Origin: Burkholderiales bacterium PBB2
GTDB taxonomy: Bacteria > Pseudomonadota > Gammaproteobacteria > Burkholderiales > Burkholderiaceae_C
Assembly: GCA_002255955.1 (NCBI GenBank)
Contig: NKIM01000009.1
Coordinates: 62,001-126,000, forward strand
Direction of reading: 5' to 3'
Length of the DNA stretch: 64,000 nt
Shown: positions 33,558 through 43,867 of the stretch, in pieces
How positions within the stretch are numbered: position 1 is the stretch's first letter
How the letters are laid out: every line of letters begins with the position of its first letter
The notes under the pieces: generated by a model
Databases searched by the model: none
What the model saw: the letters and a program-made list of their open reading frames with translations, nothing else
What the model was told of the DNA's origin: nothing
Translations under genes and position numbers: made by a program

Positions 33558-34259
33558 CTAGTCCGGCTCGCCGATGCGCAGGCTGAGCGGCGGCAAGCCG
33601 TCGATGTGGCCGCTGATCTCATCGCCGGGCCGCACGGCGCCGACGCCGTCCGGCGTGCCGGTGTAGATCAGGTCGCCGGGCTGCAGGTGGTAGTACTGCG
33701 ACAGGTTGGCGACGATCTCGGGCACGCTCCAGATCATGTCGGCGATGTCGCCGCGCTGCTTCTGCACGCCGTTCACCGCCAGGGTGATGGCACCGGCCTG
33801 CAGCACGCCGGTGTCGCTGACCCGCACCAGCTCGGTGATCACGGCCGATTGCTCAAAGCCCTTGGCCGTGTCCCAGGGCCGGCCGTTGGCCTTGGCCTCG
33901 GCCTGCAGGTCGCGGCGGGTCATGTCCAGGCCTGCGGCATAGGCCCAGACGGCCGCGCGCGCCGCCTCGGGCGTGACCTTGAACACCGGCGCGCCGATGG
34001 CGATCACCAGCTCCATCTCGTAGTGGTAGTTCTGCGTGCCGGGCGGATAGGGCACGGTGGCGCCCGAAGGCACCAGGGCGCTGGCCGGCTTGCTGAAGTA
34101 GAACGGCGGCTCGCGATCGGGGTCGGAGCCCATCTCGCGCGCATGGGCGGCGTAATTGCGGCCGACGCAGAAGATGCGGCTGACGGCATAGCGCGCCTGG
34201 CTGCCGCGCACGGCCACGCTGGGCTGCTCGGCGGGGGGGAAGATGTAGTTCAAGCTCAT
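33558..34259 (-). CDS. Fumarylacetoacetate hydrolase-family protein (fumarylpyruvate hydrolase-like)
   Basis: 233 residues. The FAH fold is shown by RIFCVGRNYAAHAREMG near 28-44, YHYEMELVIAIG near 78-89 with metal-binding Glu residues, and LIYTGTPDGVGAVRPGDEI near the end. Members hydrolyse C-C bonds of acylpyruvates; fumarylpyruvate hydrolase in gentisate breakdown is the closest match in length, but no gentisate genes are nearby. ATG 34259 gives the normal start MSLNYIFPP. 48 bases upstream of nadC on the same strand. Confidence 0.9.
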   Translation of the reverse strand: MSLNYIFPPAEQPSVAVRGSQARYAVSRIFCVGRNYAAHAREMGSDPDREPPFYFSKPASALVPSGATVPYPPGTQNYHYEMELVIAIGAPVFKVTPEAARAAVWAYAAGLDMTRRDLQAEAKANGRPWDTAKGFEQSAVITELVRVSDTGVLQAGAITLAVNGVQKQRGDIADMIWSVPEIVANLSQYYHLQPGDLIYTGTPDGVGAVRPGDEISGHIDGLPPLSLRIGEPD

Positions 34260-34368
34260 GGCCAATCGGTCCTGCAGTGCCGGTGTGAGGGTGCCAAGCA
34301 TACGACCGCGCCGGCCCGCTACACGGCTGCACTTGGCAAAGGTGGGCGCCCTGTGTAGGGTGGCGGCC

Positions 34369-35445
34369 ATGTCGATGTGCCGCGCACCCCAGCCCCTCCA
34401 ATTTCTTCTGCCTTTTCGGCTGCCCTGGGCCCAGGCCCTGAGCGCCTGTTGCCTCGCCACCCTGGTCGGCTGCGCCAGCACGCCCAGCCCTGCGCCACCG
34501 GGCAGCGGCAGCAAGGCCCGGCCCGTGCCCAGCAACCCCGATCGCGACGGCCCCGAGGCCGTCATCCCGCCCGGGCTGGATCAGGTCCCCGACGCCACGC
34601 CCAAGCTGGAGCCCATCCGCAAGGGCGGGCCCAACAAGCCTTACGAGGTCTTCGGCCAGCGCTACGAGCCCATGACCGAGGACCTGCCCCTGGTCGAGCG
34701 CGGCCTGGCCTCCTGGTACGGCAAGAAGTTCCATGGCAAGCCCACCTCCAGCGGCGAGATCTACAACATGTACGCCATGACCGGCGCCCATGCCACCATC
34801 CCCATCCCCGGCTACGCCCGGGTGCGCAACCCGGCCAACGGCCGCGAGGTGCTGGTGCGCATCAACGACCGCGGCCCCTTTCACCGCGGCCGCATCATCG
34901 ACCTCAGCTACACAGCCGCCCTCAAGCTCGGCATCCTCAAGGGCGTGACCCAGGTCGAGGTGGAACGCATCACCTTCGAGGACATCCGCACCGGCGCCTG
35001 GCAGCGCAAGGATGGCAAGCCTGCACCGGACAGCCTGCCCCTGCCCGACAGCAACCCGCCGGTCTATGCCGCGGCCGGCGCGGCCGGGGCGGCCGAGCTG
35101 GAGACCACCCAGCAGGTCGCGCTGGCCGATCCGGCTCGCGCCAACCCCACATCGGTCCCAAGCAAAAAAGTCGCCGAGCCGCCCCTTCCCGCCGCACCGC
35201 GTGCAGCCAGCCGCGGCTTCTGGGTGCAGCTGGGCGCCTTCTCGCGCATGGACGGGGCCGAGGCCATGCGCCGCGAGCTGCTGGCCGAGCTGGACTGGCT
35301 GGCGCCCTTGCTGGCCGTCTTCAAGGACAGCGGCCTGCATCGCCTGCAAGCCGGGCCCTACGCCTCGCGCGAAGATGCCCGCCAGGCGGCCGACAAGGTG
35401 AGGGGTGCCCTGGCCATGAATGCGGTGGTGGTGGAACGGCGCTAG
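34369..35445 (+). CDS. rlpA: RlpA septal-ring lipoprotein lytic transglycosylase
   Basis: 358 residues. The lipoprotein signal peptide ends in LVGC (Cys near 36). The double-psi beta-barrel domain runs from GLASWYGKKFHGKPTSSGE through INDRGPFHRGRIIDLSY, with catalytic Asp in DRGP and His in KFHG. A Pro/Ala linker leads to a C-terminal SPOR domain (GFWVQLGAFSRMDGAEA to the end) that binds denuded septal glycan. Acts at the division septum. Divergent from the FAH gene. Confidence 0.96.
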   Translation: MSMCRAPQPLQFLLPFRLPWAQALSACCLATLVGCASTPSPAPPGSGSKARPVPSNPDRDGPEAVIPPGLDQVPDATPKLEPIRKGGPNKPYEVFGQRYEPMTEDLPLVERGLASWYGKKFHGKPTSSGEIYNMYAMTGAHATIPIPGYARVRNPANGREVLVRINDRGPFHRGRIIDLSYTAALKLGILKGVTQVEVERITFEDIRTGAWQRKDGKPAPDSLPLPDSNPPVYAAAGAAGAAELETTQQVALADPARANPTSVPSKKVAEPPLPAAPRAASRGFWVQLGAFSRMDGAEAMRRELLAELDWLAPLLAVFKDSGLHRLQAGPYASREDARQAADKVRGALAMNAVVVERR

Positions 35446-35577
35446 CCGCGGCGCCAGAACAGTGCGGCAAATTGCCGGCTGTTCCGATCGGCGGGCCATT
35501 GTGTCGCCACCGGGGCTCGGCGATCATGAGGGTCAGGCCGAGCCTCCCGCCGGCTGCGCTGCTGTTTCGAGCCCTTG

Positions 35578-36777
35578 ATGCCGCTGTACTTCGACGCCAA
35601 CACCTTGCTGCAAGTGAGTGCCGTGTTCCACGGCTTCATGGCCGGGGTGTGGCTGATCATGGCCCAGATCTTCCGCATCGCGCCGCGGGCCGCCCTGCTG
35701 CTGTCCACCGCCTATCTGTGCATCATCCCGGCCCTGCTCTGCCTCGATTGCCAGGTCTGGTGGCCCGCGCTGCTGCAGGGCTGGCTGCAGAAGTTGCTCA
35801 GCCTGCTGGGATTCGCCCTGATGACCTTGGGCATCCGCCGCATGATGCGGCTGCGCATGCGCTGGCTGGACATTGCCGGGGTGACTGGGCTGAGCCTCGC
35901 TGCCATGCTGGCCCTCAGTTTCAACGGACACAGCAGCGCCGCCCTGGCCCTGAACTCCGCCGGCATGGGGCTGCTGACCCTGCTGGCCGCCCGCGATGTG
36001 CTGACCGGCGGGCGCGCCACCTTGCTGCCCTGGGTGCGCGCCTTCATCGTCGTGCCGTATGTGCTGATGGCGCTGATGCTGCTGGGCCGCAGCCTGAGCT
36101 TGCTGTGGCTGAACGAGCACCGGCCCTTTTTCGTGCAAGGCCAGCATGCCAGCGCTGCCCTGGCCTGGGCCTATCTGCTGCTGACCCTGGCCATCGGCAT
36201 CGGCCTGGTCGGCATCGTCGTGACCCGCCTGATCGACCGCATCCAGTACATGACCCTGCGCGACCCGCTGACTGATGCGCTCAACCGCCGCGCCCTGAGC
36301 GCCGAGCTGGCGCAGCTGCAAGCGCAGGTGGAGCGCGGCCAGACCCACAGCCTGGTGATGCTGGATGTCGACCATTTCAAGCAGATCAACGACAGCCTCG
36401 GCCACGCCGGCGGTGACGCCGCCCTGCTGCACCTGGTGGCCGTGCTGCGCACCAGCATGCGCGATCTTGACCGCCTGGGCCGCTTGGGCGGCGAAGAGTT
36501 TTGCGTGCTGCTGCCGCACACGCCCTTGCCAGACGCGGCGCGCGTGGCCCAGCGCATGTGCGAGGCGCTGCGCCGCAGCCCCCTGATCTGGCGCGATCAG
36601 CGCCTGCCGCTGACGGCCAGCTTCGGCGTCGCGCCCTGCCAGCCGGGCGACCCACAGGGCGACAGCAGCCTGGCCATGGCCGACTGGCTGGTCTACCGGG
36701 CCAAAGCCCTGGGCCGCGACCGCATCTGCGTGGCCGAGCCGGGCCGCAGCCTGGGCCGGGAGCTGCCAAGCTCATGA
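35578..36777 (+). CDS. Membrane diguanylate cyclase (GGDEF), first of a tandem pair
   Basis: 399 residues. Six or seven hydrophobic helices (about 5-215) form a membrane sensor. The GGDEF domain (about 225-385) has DPLTDALNRRAL, the active loop RLGGEEF and an inhibitory I-site RDLD five residues before it. It should make c-di-GMP with product inhibition. ATG 35578 preferred over the preceding TTG. Its stop overlaps the next gene, a paralogue with the same architecture, by 4 bases. Confidence 0.93.
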   Translation: MPLYFDANTLLQVSAVFHGFMAGVWLIMAQIFRIAPRAALLLSTAYLCIIPALLCLDCQVWWPALLQGWLQKLLSLLGFALMTLGIRRMMRLRMRWLDIAGVTGLSLAAMLALSFNGHSSAALALNSAGMGLLTLLAARDVLTGGRATLLPWVRAFIVVPYVLMALMLLGRSLSLLWLNEHRPFFVQGQHASAALAWAYLLLTLAIGIGLVGIVVTRLIDRIQYMTLRDPLTDALNRRALSAELAQLQAQVERGQTHSLVMLDVDHFKQINDSLGHAGGDAALLHLVAVLRTSMRDLDRLGRLGGEEFCVLLPHTPLPDAARVAQRMCEALRRSPLIWRDQRLPLTASFGVAPCQPGDPQGDSSLAMADWLVYRAKALGRDRICVAEPGRSLGRELPSS

Positions 36778-37949
36778 TCATCGCCAGCACCCCCACCCAT
36801 GCCGTGACCTTGCTGGCCGCCACCGTGCTGGTGTTCGCCGTGGCCAGCCTGTTCTGGTGGGTGATGGCCCAGGGCGCGCGCCTTGCGCCGCGGGCCTCAA
36901 TGGGCCTGGCCCTGGTCAATGCCTTGCTGGCCGCGTCCCTGGCCCTGCATTCCCTGCGCGGCGAAGCGCCGCATTGGATGAGCTACTGGGCCTCGGACGT
37001 GCTGTCGATCGCCGCCCTGGGCGTGCTGCGCGCCGTCATGCCCACCCTGGTGCGCGGCCGCCTGGCCTGGCGCAGCGCCCTGGCCCTGCTGCTGCCGGCG
37101 GCGGCGCTGCTGGGCGCCCTGCCCTACAGCGGCGATATGCGGACGGAAACGCGCGTGGTGTTTGCCAGCCTCAGCACGCTCTCGCTGATGAGCGCCCTGG
37201 ACACCTGGCGGGCACTGCGCCAGCGGGTGTCGGTGACCATGTCGATGTTGCTTTCGGGGCCCTTGTTCGTCATCAGCGTGCTGCTGCTGGGGCGCCTGAT
37301 CGAATCCCTGGTCCTGCCCGGCAACAACACCGACATCCTGGGCTCGGGTGACTTCAACATCGCCTGGCTCTGGTCCATGCTGGCCATGAATTTGGTGCTC
37401 AACGCCACCATGGCCTTTCTGATCCTGGCCAAGCTGATCCGCCGCATCCAGCGCCTGACCCGCCACGACCCGCTCACCGATGTGCTGAACCGGCGTGCCC
37501 TCAGCGAGGCCATCGACACCGAGCATGCCCGCCTGCAGCGCGGCAAGCCCTATGCCCTGGTGATGATCGACATGGACCGCTTCAAGCAGCTCAACGACAG
37601 CCTCGGCCACGCCGCCGGCGACGCGGCCCTGCAGCGCCTGGTCGAGGTGCTCAAGCCCTGCGTGCGCGAGGTCGATGCCCTGGGCCGCCTCGGCGGCGAG
37701 GAGTTCTGCGTGTTGCTGCCCCTGACCGACATTGCCGGCGCCGCCCTGGTGGCCGAACGCATGCGCCTGAACCTGGAAGAAAGCGAGTTCCTCTGGCAGG
37801 GCCAGAGCTGGCCGCTGACCGCCAGCTTCGGCATCGCCGAGGCGGAGCCCGGCGACATCAGCGCCGACGCCGTGCTGAGCCGCGCCGACCGCGCCATGTA
37901 TCTGGCCAAGGCCCAGGGCCGCAATGTGGTGCAGGCGGTGGACGCCTGA
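36774..37949 (+). CDS. Membrane diguanylate cyclase (GGDEF), second of a tandem pair
   Basis: 391 residues. Same plan as the upstream gene: hydrophobic helices up to about residue 220, DPLTDVLNRRAL, I-site REVD and active loop RLGGEEF, then the SFGIAEAEPGD-like end. Strong similarity across the GGDEF half and equal domain order indicate a local duplication, while the sensory halves have diverged, so the two may respond to different signals. Confidence 0.93.
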   Translation: MIIASTPTHAVTLLAATVLVFAVASLFWWVMAQGARLAPRASMGLALVNALLAASLALHSLRGEAPHWMSYWASDVLSIAALGVLRAVMPTLVRGRLAWRSALALLLPAAALLGALPYSGDMRTETRVVFASLSTLSLMSALDTWRALRQRVSVTMSMLLSGPLFVISVLLLGRLIESLVLPGNNTDILGSGDFNIAWLWSMLAMNLVLNATMAFLILAKLIRRIQRLTRHDPLTDVLNRRALSEAIDTEHARLQRGKPYALVMIDMDRFKQLNDSLGHAAGDAALQRLVEVLKPCVREVDALGRLGGEEFCVLLPLTDIAGAALVAERMRLNLEESEFLWQGQSWPLTASFGIAEAEPGDISADAVLSRADRAMYLAKAQGRNVVQAVDA

Positions 37950-37971
37950 GGCACCCAAGCTCCACGCCCGG

Positions 37972-38724
37972 TCAGCGCCCGCCGGCCACGTCCAGCATCG
38001 CCCCGACCGTGTAGCTGGCCGCCGGTGACAACAGCCAGGCGATGGCCTCGGCCACCTCCTCCGGCTTACCGATGCGGCCGCTGGGCACGGCCGCCAGGGC
38101 TGCGGCCAAAGGGGCACCGGCCATGCCGCCGCTGGCATGGATGTCGGTGGCGATGATGCCGGGGCGCACACCGTTGACGCGGATGCCCTCGCCGATGACC
38201 TCCTTGGCCAGGCCCAGGGTGAAGCTGTCGATCGCGCCCTTGCTGGCGGCGTAATCGACATACACCCCCGGCGCGCCGAGCTGGGCGGCCCGTGAAGAGA
38301 CATTGACGATGGCCCCGCCGGCGCCACCGCGTGCCCGGCTCATGCGCCGCACCGCCTGCTGGGCACACAGAAAACTGCCCAGCACATTGATGCGCAGCAC
38401 GCGTTCGATGCGCTCCGGCGCCATCTCGGCCACTGGGGCGGCCGGCGCCACCACGCCGGCGTTGTTGACCAGGCCGCTGAGCCGGCCCAACTCCGCATCG
38501 ATGCGCGCGAACAGGACCTCGACCTGGGCCGGCTCGCCCACATCGGCCGCCACACAGAGGGCGCGCGCGCCCAGCGACCGCAGTTCTTCGGCCAGCACTT
38601 CGGCGGCGGCGCCATCGTGCCGGTAGTTGAGCGCCAGGTCGTGGCCCTGGCGAGCCAGCAGCCGCGCCGTGGCCGCACCGATGCCGCGGCTGGCGCCGGT
38701 GATCAGGGTGATGGGGCGGGCCAT
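37972..38724 (-). CDS. Short-chain dehydrogenase/reductase
   Basis: 250 residues. Rossmann motif TGASRGIGAATARLL at residues 8-22, NNAGVV near 88-93, catalytic Ser in NVSSRAAQ and YxxxK as YVDYAASKGAID near 156-167. Classical SDR that reduces carbonyls or oxidises alcohols with NAD(P); substrate unknown. PGIIATDIHASGG near 185-197 is usual for the FabG-like subgroup. It follows the GGDEF/TPR gene on the same strand with a 29-base gap. Confidence 0.93.
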   Translation of the reverse strand: MARPITLITGASRGIGAATARLLARQGHDLALNYRHDGAAAEVLAEELRSLGARALCVAADVGEPAQVEVLFARIDAELGRLSGLVNNAGVVAPAAPVAEMAPERIERVLRINVLGSFLCAQQAVRRMSRARGGAGGAIVNVSSRAAQLGAPGVYVDYAASKGAIDSFTLGLAKEVIGEGIRVNGVRPGIIATDIHASGGMAGAPLAAALAAVPSGRIGKPEEVAEAIAWLLSPAASYTVGAMLDVAGGR

Positions 38725-38753
38725 GAAAAGAAAGAAAAAAGAAAGGCGAAGGC

Positions 38754-40427
38754 TCAGGCCAGCGCGACGCGATTGCGGCCCAGGTGCTTGGCGCGGTACA
38801 TGGCGCTCTCTGCGCGCGCCACCAGCAGGTCGGTGGCATAGGGCGGCGCATTGGCCAGGCCGATGCTCAGGGTGACATCCAGGCCCTCGGCCAGCTGCGA
38901 CCAGGGGTAGAGCTCGACCGCGCTGCGCAGGCGCTCACAAACCTCGACCGCGCGATCGGCCACGGTGTCAGGCAGGGCGACCAGGATCTGGTCATCGGCC
39001 AGGCGCAGCAGCAGATCGCGCGCGCGAGTGTTGTCACGCAGCATCTGGGCCAGCACCTGCAGCACCTGGTTGCCCACATCCAGGCCGTGCTGGCGGGTCA
39101 GGGCGGTGAAGCGATCGACATCGATCAAGGCCAGGGTCAGGGGTGCGGCCGTCAGCTCGGCCGCGCGCACCAGGGCCGGCATGCGTGCGGCCATGCATTC
39201 GCGGTTGCCCAGGCCGGTCAGCGGGTCGCGCCAGGACGCATCCAGCGGTTCGCTGGGCTCGCTCGTCACCACGGCCTCGCGCCCGGCGGGCACGGCCGGG
39301 CTGCGCGCTTCCAACGAGCGCTCGGCCTCGACCCGGGTGACGAAAAAGCGCGCTTGCGCCGCCAGCTGGGCCACGGCGCGGCTGCGCGCCAGGGCCAGGT
39401 GCTGCTCCAGATGGAACAAGGCCTGAGCCGCATCGCCCAGCGCCTGCGCGGCGCGGTAGGCGGCATGGTGCAGGCGGATCAGCAGCTCGTTCTGCGCCCG
39501 GCCGGCCGATTCGTCCAGCACCGTGGCCAGGGCCTGGCGGGCGCCGGCGGCGTCGCCGCGGGCCAGCTGCAGCTCGGCCAGCGAACAGCGCGCGCGCCAG
39601 CCCAGGGCCAGATAGCCATGGGCGTCGATATCGGCCAGGGCCTCGTGCAACACGGTTTCGGCCTCGTCCAGGCGGCCCAGATTGAGCAGGATCTCGCCGC
39701 GGTTGCTGTCACTGATGGCCAGCACAAAGCACTCGCCGATGGCCAGGGCATGGGGCCGGGCGGCCTGGGTGTGCTGCAGGGCGCGCGAAAGCGCATCCTG
39801 GCCTTCGCGGCGCTGCTCGGGCGACTGGCTGTGGCGCAGCAGCTTGTAGTGGCTCAGGCCCACGGTGGCCAGGTTGTTGTGGGCGATCAGGCGCTCGGCC
39901 GGGCCGGCCTGTTCGGCCACCAGGGCGGCCGCCTCGTTCATCAGGCGCTCGGCCTGCCAGGGGTCGCCCATGCGCTCCAGCACCGCGCCCACGGCATTGA
40001 GCGCCAGGCCGACCAGCTTGGGCTCGGCCAGCTCGCGGGCGCGCGCCAGGGTCTCGTTGACATGGGCCAGGGCCGCTTCGAAATCGCCCTGCTCGGCAGC
40101 GGCAAACGCCATCCAGCGCAGCAGCTCGCACAGCGAGGCGCTGCTGCCCTGCTCGCGAAAAGCAGGCATCAGCTGCTGGGCCGCCGCCAGCATGCCGGCC
40201 AAATCGCCACGGCGATACATGTAGAAGCAGCGCCAGCGGCCGGCTTCCAGGTATTCGCTGAACTGGCCCTGGCTGCTGGCCACCTCCCAGGCTCGCGAGG
40301 CAGCAGCGAAACCAAGGCCCAGATCGGCCTGAGCCTGTGCACGCGCCACCGCCAGCCAATCCGCCAGGGTCTCGCCACCGACCGCCGCCGCGGCCGCATC
40401 CTCGTCGCTGTGCAGTACTGCTTGCAT
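38754..40427 (-). CDS. TPR protein with degenerate GGDEF domain
   Basis: 557 residues. Residues 1-350 are TPR-like helical repeats, with no membrane segment. The C-terminal 160 residues are a GGDEF fold (DPLTGLGNRECMAARMPALV). The active loop reads LADDQI where cyclases have GG(D/E)EF, so catalysis is not expected. The I-site RARD is kept at the canonical distance, five residues before the loop, so it may bind c-di-GMP as a receptor. It lies 804 bases beyond the tandem cyclases, on the opposite strand. Confidence 0.88.
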   Translation of the reverse strand: MQAVLHSDEDAAAAAVGGETLADWLAVARAQAQADLGLGFAAASRAWEVASSQGQFSEYLEAGRWRCFYMYRRGDLAGMLAAAQQLMPAFREQGSSASLCELLRWMAFAAAEQGDFEAALAHVNETLARARELAEPKLVGLALNAVGAVLERMGDPWQAERLMNEAAALVAEQAGPAERLIAHNNLATVGLSHYKLLRHSQSPEQRREGQDALSRALQHTQAARPHALAIGECFVLAISDSNRGEILLNLGRLDEAETVLHEALADIDAHGYLALGWRARCSLAELQLARGDAAGARQALATVLDESAGRAQNELLIRLHHAAYRAAQALGDAAQALFHLEQHLALARSRAVAQLAAQARFFVTRVEAERSLEARSPAVPAGREAVVTSEPSEPLDASWRDPLTGLGNRECMAARMPALVRAAELTAAPLTLALIDVDRFTALTRQHGLDVGNQVLQVLAQMLRDNTRARDLLLRLADDQILVALPDTVADRAVEVCERLRSAVELYPWSQLAEGLDVTLSIGLANAPPYATDLLVARAESAMYRAKHLGRNRVALA

Positions 40428-40485
40428 GGGCGTCTCAAATCAATGGAGGCGCAAGCGTAGCCGATCTGAGCGCGCCTGCGCCCCC

Positions 40486-40980
40486 TCAGGCGGGCGGTGG
40501 GGTGGCTTGGCCTTGCAGCACGCGGGCGATGAAATCGCTCTTGGCCGCACGGTAGGCCGCCTCGCCCAAGCTGGCATGGGCCTGCTTGATGGCGTTGTAT
40601 TGCTGCACCAGCTCGGGATCTGCCAGCAAGGCGTCGCGGAATTGCAGAAAGTCCTCAAACTCCGAGCCCGCGGCCACCACCTGCACCGCATGCTCGGGCA
40701 AGGCGGCGGGTGCGATGAGCATGCACAACTCAGGCGTGCGCAAGGTGTCCTGCTGCTCGACATAGCCCTGGGCGAGCAAGCAGGCCACGGTGTCGGCATG
40801 GGCAGCGGCCGGCACGATCAGGCAGAGGTCGAGATCGCCCTTGGACACGGCGCCAGGCACGGCCGAGGAGCCGATGTGCTCCAAACGCCCCTCGGGCGCC
40901 CAGGCGCGCAGCGTGACGGCCACGGCATCGAAACGCGCCGCCAGGGCGGCCTGGTAGGCATCAGCCGGAAAGAGTTCCAT
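40486..40980 (-). CDS. GrpB/UPF0157 nucleotidyltransferase-fold protein
   Basis: 164 residues. EHIGSSAVPGAVSKGDLDLC near 34-53 is the GrpB signature with the GS and DLD nucleotidyltransferase motif. FEDFLQFRDALLADPELVQQYNAIK follows, as in the family. The enzymatic role is not established. ATG 40980 chosen because it directly begins a typical N-terminus; in-frame extension reaches 41061 but overlaps the intergenic region. Confidence 0.88.
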   Translation of the reverse strand: MELFPADAYQAALAARFDAVAVTLRAWAPEGRLEHIGSSAVPGAVSKGDLDLCLIVPAAAHADTVACLLAQGYVEQQDTLRTPELCMLIAPAALPEHAVQVVAAGSEFEDFLQFRDALLADPELVQQYNAIKQAHASLGEAAYRAAKSDFIARVLQGQATPPPA

Positions 40981-41057
40981 GGTGTGAGAAGAGGGCAAAG
41001 GTCTTCCATCTTCGCCCAGGCTCGGGCCGCACCCGGCATGGCCGGGGGCTCCGCCGA

Positions 41058-42584
<1,527 letters not shown>

Positions 42585-42666
42585 GGCGGGGCTGATGGTG
42601 ATGTTCGCAGGGGATGGCCCAGTCTAGGCAGAGCAGAGCCGGCTGCCAATCCAGATTCGGCAACTT

Positions 42667-42690
42667 GATTGTTCGGTAAAGTGAACAATC
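42667..42690. promoter_or_regulatory. Inverted repeat at the LysR start, candidate autoregulatory site
   Basis: GATTGTTC (42667-42674) and GAACAATC (42683-42690) form a perfect 8-base inverted repeat around an 8-base spacer. It sits in the mmsA/lysR divergent region and touches the lysR ATG at 42691. The spaced T-N-A pattern suits LysR-type binding. Occupancy would block lysR expression. Confidence 0.6.
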
Positions 42691-43698
42691 ATGAGCACCA
42701 CACCGCCACCCACCGAGGCCCGCCCCGATCAGCTCTGGGGCCAGCTCCACGCCCTCAGCGTGATCGCCCAGCTGGGCAGCTTCACCAAGGCGGCGCAGCG
42801 CCTGGGCCTGTCCAAAGCCGCGGTCAGCCAGCGCATCGCCGATCTGGAGCGCCAGCTGGGCCAGAGCCTGGTGACACGCACCACACGCTCGGTGCGCCTG
42901 AGCGAGGCCGGCCAGCGCCTGGTGGCCGAAACCGCCGCGCCGCTGGCCCAGATCACGGCCGCCCTGGGCGCCAGCCGCGACGCCGTCGGCCAGCCGCGCG
43001 GCCGCCTGCGCCTGAGCGCACCGGTGGCCCTGGGGCGCCAGCATCTGGCGCCGCTCTTGAACCGCTTCTGCCAGAGCTACCCCGAGATCCAGATCGAGCT
43101 CGATCTGTCCGACCGCCTGGTCTCTCTGGCCCAGGAAGGCTTCGACCTGGCGGTTCGCCACTGCAGCGCACCGCCCGACAGCCACGTCGCCGTCAAGCTC
43201 TGCGACAGCCGCGCCCTGCTGCTCGCCAGCCCGGCCTATCTGCGCCAACACCCGGCGCCGCAAAGCCCCGAGGATCTGGCGGAACACGCCTGCCTGGCTT
43301 ACTTGCGCCCCGGGCCAGCGCAGTGGCTGTTCGAGCGGCAGGACGGCGGCGCCGAGGTGGAACGCGTGCGGGTGCAGGTGCAAGGCCCGCTGCGCGCCGG
43401 CAACAGCGAGATCCTGCGCGAGGCGGCGCTGAGCGGCCTGGGCCTGGCCCTGCTGCCTGATTTCAGCGCCGCCGAGGCCCTGGCCCGCGACGAACTGGTC
43501 GAGCTGCTGCCGGCCTGGCGGCCGGTCGGCTTCTTCGGCGACGCCATCTACGCCCTGCGGCCCTGGAGCAGCGCCACGCCGCGGCCGGTGCAGCTGCTGG
43601 TGGCGGCCCTGCGCGAGGCGCTGGCGGGTGGCCTTGCCGCTGCGCCCAAGGGAGGCGGGCAAAAAAAACGCCCACCAAGCAAGCCGGGTGAGCGTTGA
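42691..43698 (+). CDS. LysR-family transcriptional regulator, divergent from mmsA
   Basis: 335 residues. N-terminal helix-turn-helix (IAQLGSFTKAAQRLGLSKAA, VSQRIADLERQLGQSLVTRT) and a substrate-binding domain from about 100. The tail GGGQKKRPPSKPGER after the normal end is encoded within a poly-A/hairpin region and makes the protein longer than the usual 300. The ATG has no visible Shine-Dalgarno sequence because the inverted repeat abuts it. Candidate regulator of mmsA. Confidence 0.93.
   Translation: MSTTPPPTEARPDQLWGQLHALSVIAQLGSFTKAAQRLGLSKAAVSQRIADLERQLGQSLVTRTTRSVRLSEAGQRLVAETAAPLAQITAALGASRDAVGQPRGRLRLSAPVALGRQHLAPLLNRFCQSYPEIQIELDLSDRLVSLAQEGFDLAVRHCSAPPDSHVAVKLCDSRALLLASPAYLRQHPAPQSPEDLAEHACLAYLRPGPAQWLFERQDGGAEVERVRVQVQGPLRAGNSEILREAALSGLGLALLPDFSAAEALARDELVELLPAWRPVGFFGDAIYALRPWSSATPRPVQLLVAALREALAGGLAAAPKGGGQKKRPPSKPGER
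43661..43696 (-). terminator. Minus-strand Rho-independent terminator inside the lysR 3' end
   Basis: Read on the minus strand, AACGCTCACC (43696-43687) pairs with GGTGGGCGTT (43676-43667) with one mismatch, and eight U's follow (the A-run at 43661-43668). It lies within the last codons of lysR and points leftward. No annotated minus-strand gene ends here, so it probably serves an unrecognised transcript from 43699-43866. A small hairpin (GTCCT at 43701-43705 with AGGAC at 43710-43714) lies just upstream of it. Confidence 0.65.
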
Positions 43699-43867
43699 AA
43701 GTCCTCGAAAGGACGTCGTTGGGACGGTTGCAAGAGGCCGTGAGCCACTCGCTTGATGCGTACTCTAGAGGGCCGACGCCCGGCGCGGTATCCCCAATGG
43801 GTAGGAGTCGCTCAGGCTTGACTTGCACGGCACGCCACGGCTACCGGTTCGGCCGGACAATAGCGGC

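Noticed and set aside
35450-35480. Small hairpin CGGCA/TGCCG after rlpA as terminator
   Set aside because: Short stem, no T-run, and not distinguishable from chance.
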